This document shows positions 59,857-64,000 of a DNA stretch of 64,000 nucleotides, one piece after another (the stretch's first letter is position 1; every line of letters starts with the position of its first letter). The stretch is from a bacterium (GTDB lineage Bacteria > Actinomycetota > Acidimicrobiia > Acidimicrobiales > Bin134): NCBI GenBank assembly GCA_026705465.1, contig JAPPAP010000024.1, positions 1 through 64,000 on the forward strand. Direction: 5' to 3'. The translations under genes were made by a program, and so were the position numbers. The notes beneath the pieces are model-generated. The model made no database searches and had not been told where the DNA came from. It was given only the letters and a program-made list of their open reading frames with translations.

Positions 59857-60825
59857 ATGGGATTCCATAGGGCTTGCTGCCGGAGGCAATCTTCGCTACG
59901 ACGGGTTGCGGTCGTGGCAGCAGCCGTGGTGCTGGCTGTGGGCTGTGCTTCGAGCGATTCGCCTTCCGCAGCGCCTGCGCCGACGGCGGTCGTCGAGCCC
60001 ACCGCGACGACAGTACCGACCAGCGCCCCGACTCCGACCACAACTCCGGCTCCTACGGCGACCGCAACTCCCACTCCTGCTCCGACCGCAACTCCGGCTC
60101 CTACGGCGACCGCAACCGCCGCACCGACGCCGTCGCCTGGGCCCACCCCATCTGCTGATCCTTCGCCGTCGCCTGGGCCCACCGCGATGCCCGTGCGTCT
60201 CATGGAGTTCGTCTTCACCTTCGGGAGCGACGCCGAGGGCTGGGCGGCCGGCTTTGCCGACTTGCCGGTGGACTACGACCAGGCGATCTACGAACTCGGC
60301 AGCGAGCACCGAGCCCTTCCTGATGGCCTGGAGGGCTCAGGCATCTATATCCAGGGACACAACCGCAGCGACGACCTCTTCATGTACCTCAAGACACAGA
60401 TCGAGGGCTTGGAGCCGTCAGCGATTTACACCGTTTCGGCATCCATTGACTTGGCCACAAATGTTCCGCTGGCAATGGTCGGTATCGGTGGTTCACCTGG
60501 TGAAAGCGTGTTTGTGAAGGCGGGGGCTTCCACCGTTGAGCCCGCAGGAGCGACCGGTTCCAACAACCACTGGCGAATGAACATCGACAAGGGCAACCAG
60601 TCCCGGGGTGGTTCGGCAATGAAGGTGATCGGGGACGTGGCCAACCCCGATGTTGTCGGCGACGAATACCGGATCAAGACGCTGGCCAGCAGACCGGATT
60701 TTCTCAGCGTTGAGACTGACAGCGAGGGCCGGGCGTGGCTGATCGTGGGAACCGACTCGGGTTTCGAGGGCCTCACCAGGCTCTACTACGACCAGATCTC
60801 CTTCACGCTGACGCTGTCCGATTGA
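59857..60825 (+). CDS. Putative lipoprotein with Pro/Thr linker and beta-sandwich-like domain
   Basis: The 322-residue protein has a basic N-terminus, a hydrophobic stretch (VAVVAAAVVLAVGCAS) with lipobox Cys at about residue 31, then a roughly 75-residue Ala/Thr/Pro linker (PTATATPTPAPTATPAPT and similar). The remaining 200 residues read like a carbohydrate-binding-type beta sandwich (FTFGSDAEGWAAGFADLP, YLKTQIEGLEPSAIYTVSASID, NNHWRMNIDKG, RLYYDQISFTLTL). The family is not recognised. ATG 59857 is more likely than TTG 59848. It is transcribed with uvrB. Confidence 0.8.
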   Translation: MGFHRACCRRQSSLRRVAVVAAAVVLAVGCASSDSPSAAPAPTAVVEPTATTVPTSAPTPTTTPAPTATATPTPAPTATPAPTATATAAPTPSPGPTPSADPSPSPGPTAMPVRLMEFVFTFGSDAEGWAAGFADLPVDYDQAIYELGSEHRALPDGLEGSGIYIQGHNRSDDLFMYLKTQIEGLEPSAIYTVSASIDLATNVPLAMVGIGGSPGESVFVKAGASTVEPAGATGSNNHWRMNIDKGNQSRGGSAMKVIGDVANPDVVGDEYRIKTLASRPDFLSVETDSEGRAWLIVGTDSGFEGLTRLYYDQISFTLTLSD

Positions 60826-60834
60826 TTTGCTGGG

Positions 60835-62814
60835 TTAGACCTCGCGGCCGACCCGGGTGCCGGCGTGGATGGCGGCCATGATGCTGTTGGTGCCGTTCAC
60901 GTCGCCCACCAAATGCAGGTTGAACGGTGGAGTGTCGGGCTGACCAGACATCTCGGTGCGCAGGTAATCGGCCAGTTCGCTGTTGCAGTCGTGGTAGCTG
61001 ACGATCACCACAGTGTCGGCCTCGAAGCTTCGCTCGGTGTAGGTGCCCAGGTCGCGGGTCACAACCGATTCTGAGGTGATCTCCCGCAGCGCCACTGCGG
61101 GGGTGAACGAGAACGGCCCGGCGAACAGCCGTTCCCGGCTGGCCTCGACGGTGGCGGCTGGATATAGGATCGTCGCCCCCAGCTGCTCGTGGCGGCTGAG
61201 AAATGTCACCTCCGCGCCTGCGGCCATCAGGGCGTCGCACACCGCGATGGCCTCGAAGGTGCCGGTGTCGTCGTACACCACTGCCTTTTGGCCGATAGCG
61301 GCCCGACCGCCGTACCCCAGCACCTCCCAGCTGGTGAACACGTGGGGCAGGTCGGCACCGGGGACCGGAATCGACGGCGCGGAGATCTGAAAGCCTCGCC
61401 GGGGGGTGGTGCCGGTAGCGATGATCAACTCGTCGGGCCGCTCATCGGCCACCACGTCGGGATCGACGGGGGAGCGGAGCTTCACCGTCACCCCCAGGCG
61501 GTCGAGCTCGTCGGCCAGGAACGCGGTGATCGCCCCCAAGTCGGAACGGGGCGGCACCGAGGCGGCCATGCGCACCTGGCCGCCCAATTCGCCGGTCATC
61601 TCATAGAGCACCACCTTGTGGCCCCGCAGGGCCGCGGTGCGAGCCGCCTCCAGTCCCGCCGGACCGCCCCCGGCCACCAGCACTCGCTTGGGGTGGGCCA
61701 CCCGGTCGATTGGCTCGAACGGTACCGATGTCTCCTGGCCCGCGGCGGCATTGACCACGCAGCGCATCTTTCCCGCCACCATGAACCGGGCTACGCAGCC
61801 CACCGACGTGCCGATGCACGGGCGGATCTCGCTCTCGCGGCCATCGCGGGCCTTGGCCACCAGATCGGGGTCGGCGATCATCCCCCGCACGATGGACACC
61901 AGATCGGCCACCCCGCTCTTGATGAGGTGCTCGGCGTGGTCGAGGGTGGTGATGCGGCCGGTCACGATCGTGGGCACATCCACCGCGGTGGTCACCACCT
62001 CGCTGGTGGGTATCTCGTACCCCAGTCCCTCGTCCAGGGTGGACAGCAGGCGGTGGAAGCGCCAGTACGACGAGAGCGACACGTCTAGGAAGTCGATGTC
62101 GGGTTCCACCAGCTTGGCGATGACGGCGGATTCCTCCGGCTCGACCCCGCCTTCGATCTGGTCGTCGGCCGAGATGCGCAGGCCCACCGGGAAGCCGGGG
62201 CTGGTCTCGGCCCGGATGGCGGCCAGGATCTCCCGCAGAAATCGGGTGCGGTTCTCCAGGATGCCGCCGTAGCCGTCATCTCGCAGGTTGGTGGCGGGGG
62301 AGAGGAACTGGCCGATCAGATATCCGTGAGCGCCGTGGAGCTCCACGCCGTCGAGCCCGCCCTCTTCGCACCGACGGGCCGCGATGGCGAACGCGCCTAC
62401 CAACTCGTCGATCATGGATTGGGTCAGCTCCTGGGGGACCACGCCCACCATCGGGCTGGGAATGGCGCTGGGGGCCAGGGGCTGTTGGAAGTTCTGAAGT
62501 GACCGCTGCTCGATGGCAGCCCCGCCATGCCAAAGCTGCTGGAAAACCTTGCCCCCGGCGGCATGGAGGCGAGCGGACATCTCCTCGTAAAACGGCAGCA
62601 CCTTGTCGGTGAACACCGGGATGTCGGTGGGCGAGGACGGGTGGACGCCGGCGATCTGGAGGATGGTGAGGGCCGCGCCTCCCCTGGCCCGGGCCTCGTG
62701 ATAGGCGATCAGGTCTTCGCCCACCGCGCCGGTGCTGTGAGCGGCCCGGACGATGCGGTTGGGCAGCGTGCAGCCGCCGATGTCGAGCGGCTGAAACACG
62801 TTTGGGTAGGTCAT
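60835..62814 (-). CDS. NADH:flavin oxidoreductase / 2,4-dienoyl-CoA reductase-like (Old Yellow Enzyme superfamily)
   Basis: The 659-residue protein has an N-terminal FMN-binding OYE TIM barrel (FQPLDIGGCTLPNRIVRAAHS, QLWHGG, GVELHGAHGYLIGQFLSPATN), a cluster segment, then an FAD/NAD-binding region (RVLVAGGGPAGLEAARTAALRGHKVVLYE). The 4Fe-4S motif of this class (C-x2-C-x3-C-x11-C) appears as CIGTSVGC-x11-C: the second cysteine is Thr. It probably reduces enoyl or dienoyl substrates; FadH itself is not assured. It is convergent with the lipoprotein gene and divergent from uvrA. Confidence 0.9.
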   Translation of the reverse strand: MTYPNVFQPLDIGGCTLPNRIVRAAHSTGAVGEDLIAYHEARARGGAALTILQIAGVHPSSPTDIPVFTDKVLPFYEEMSARLHAAGGKVFQQLWHGGAAIEQRSLQNFQQPLAPSAIPSPMVGVVPQELTQSMIDELVGAFAIAARRCEEGGLDGVELHGAHGYLIGQFLSPATNLRDDGYGGILENRTRFLREILAAIRAETSPGFPVGLRISADDQIEGGVEPEESAVIAKLVEPDIDFLDVSLSSYWRFHRLLSTLDEGLGYEIPTSEVVTTAVDVPTIVTGRITTLDHAEHLIKSGVADLVSIVRGMIADPDLVAKARDGRESEIRPCIGTSVGCVARFMVAGKMRCVVNAAAGQETSVPFEPIDRVAHPKRVLVAGGGPAGLEAARTAALRGHKVVLYEMTGELGGQVRMAASVPPRSDLGAITAFLADELDRLGVTVKLRSPVDPDVVADERPDELIIATGTTPRRGFQISAPSIPVPGADLPHVFTSWEVLGYGGRAAIGQKAVVYDDTGTFEAIAVCDALMAAGAEVTFLSRHEQLGATILYPAATVEASRERLFAGPFSFTPAVALREITSESVVTRDLGTYTERSFEADTVVIVSYHDCNSELADYLRTEMSGQPDTPPFNLHLVGDVNGTNSIMAAIHAGTRVGREV

Positions 62815-62883
62815 GGGGCTATTCAGGTCCCTTTTTCTCCGACTCTTTCCATCTCTCCTGTCTCAATTGTCAGCGCGGGCCGA

Positions 62884-62889
62884 TAAGTT
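62884..62889 (+). promoter_or_regulatory. -10 box for leaderless uvrA
   Basis: TAAGTT lies 6 nt before GTG 62896. Confidence 0.55.
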
Positions 62890-62895
62890 CACTGC

Positions 62896-64000
<1,105 letters not shown>

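Overview
The window is a 64 kb piece of a high-GC actinobacterial chromosome, most likely from an uncultured member of the Acidimicrobiia; that class is an inference. The evidence is an mshD-like (mycothiol) acetyltransferase, menaquinone genes, an F420-type luciferase-like oxidoreductase, an ANTAR regulator next to polA, frequent GTG starts, and many genes whose start codon lies only 6-10 nt after a -10-like TANNNT box (probable leaderless mRNAs). From memory, the backbone order dnaE ... his ... trp ... ANTAR regulator-polA-rpsA ... uvrB ... uvrA matches Mycobacterium tuberculosis, so this looks like conserved vertical chromosome with accessory genes between backbone blocks.

Layout. 1-8 kb: 3' end of dnaE, an unknown protein, a nitroreductase, and a lipid or steroid-type catabolic set (SnoaL-like, DUF35, SCP2-type thiolase, zinc alcohol dehydrogenase, SDR), then a NifU-like protein. 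8-20 kb: two large secreted repeat proteins (seven FN3 domains; fourteen RCC1-like repeats) around a DUF255 thioredoxin-like protein, menA, an acyl-CoA synthetase, menG, mshD and nth. 20-34 kb: hisDCBHAF, then a hydrolase/groES divergent pair, then hisI-trpE-ygfZ-trpF-trpB-trpA. 34-40 kb: HU, a peroxiredoxin, fabZ, and a leftward fabD-fabH-fabG-acpP-fabF cluster. 40-46 kb: tRNA-Leu, an NCS2-type permease, a carboxylesterase, PPK2, a rhodanese and a DUF1214-like protein. 46-51 kb: ANTAR regulator, polA, rpsA. 51-57 kb: accessory block with a 31-repeat LRR protein, an amidase lipoprotein, a His/Asp-rich protein, a histidine kinase and a broken response regulator. 57-64 kb: uvrB, a lipoprotein, an Old-Yellow-Enzyme-type oxidoreductase, and the 5' part of uvrA.

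The main discoveries are these. (1) At 34283-34750 a Bcp-type peroxiredoxin has an in-frame TGA exactly where the peroxidatic cysteine belongs, followed by a possible SECIS hairpin, so it is probably a selenoprotein that ordinary gene callers split or miss. (2) Between trpE and the ygfZ-like gene, a 14-nt tandem repeat forms an unbroken relay of four overlapping five-codon mini-ORFs, each stop overlapping the next start. (3) FabD carries a C-terminal biotinyl/lipoyl-like domain without the lysine. (4) The response regulator at 56.7-57.3 kb has an amber codon in place of the invariant receiver-domain lysine, while its kinase is intact.
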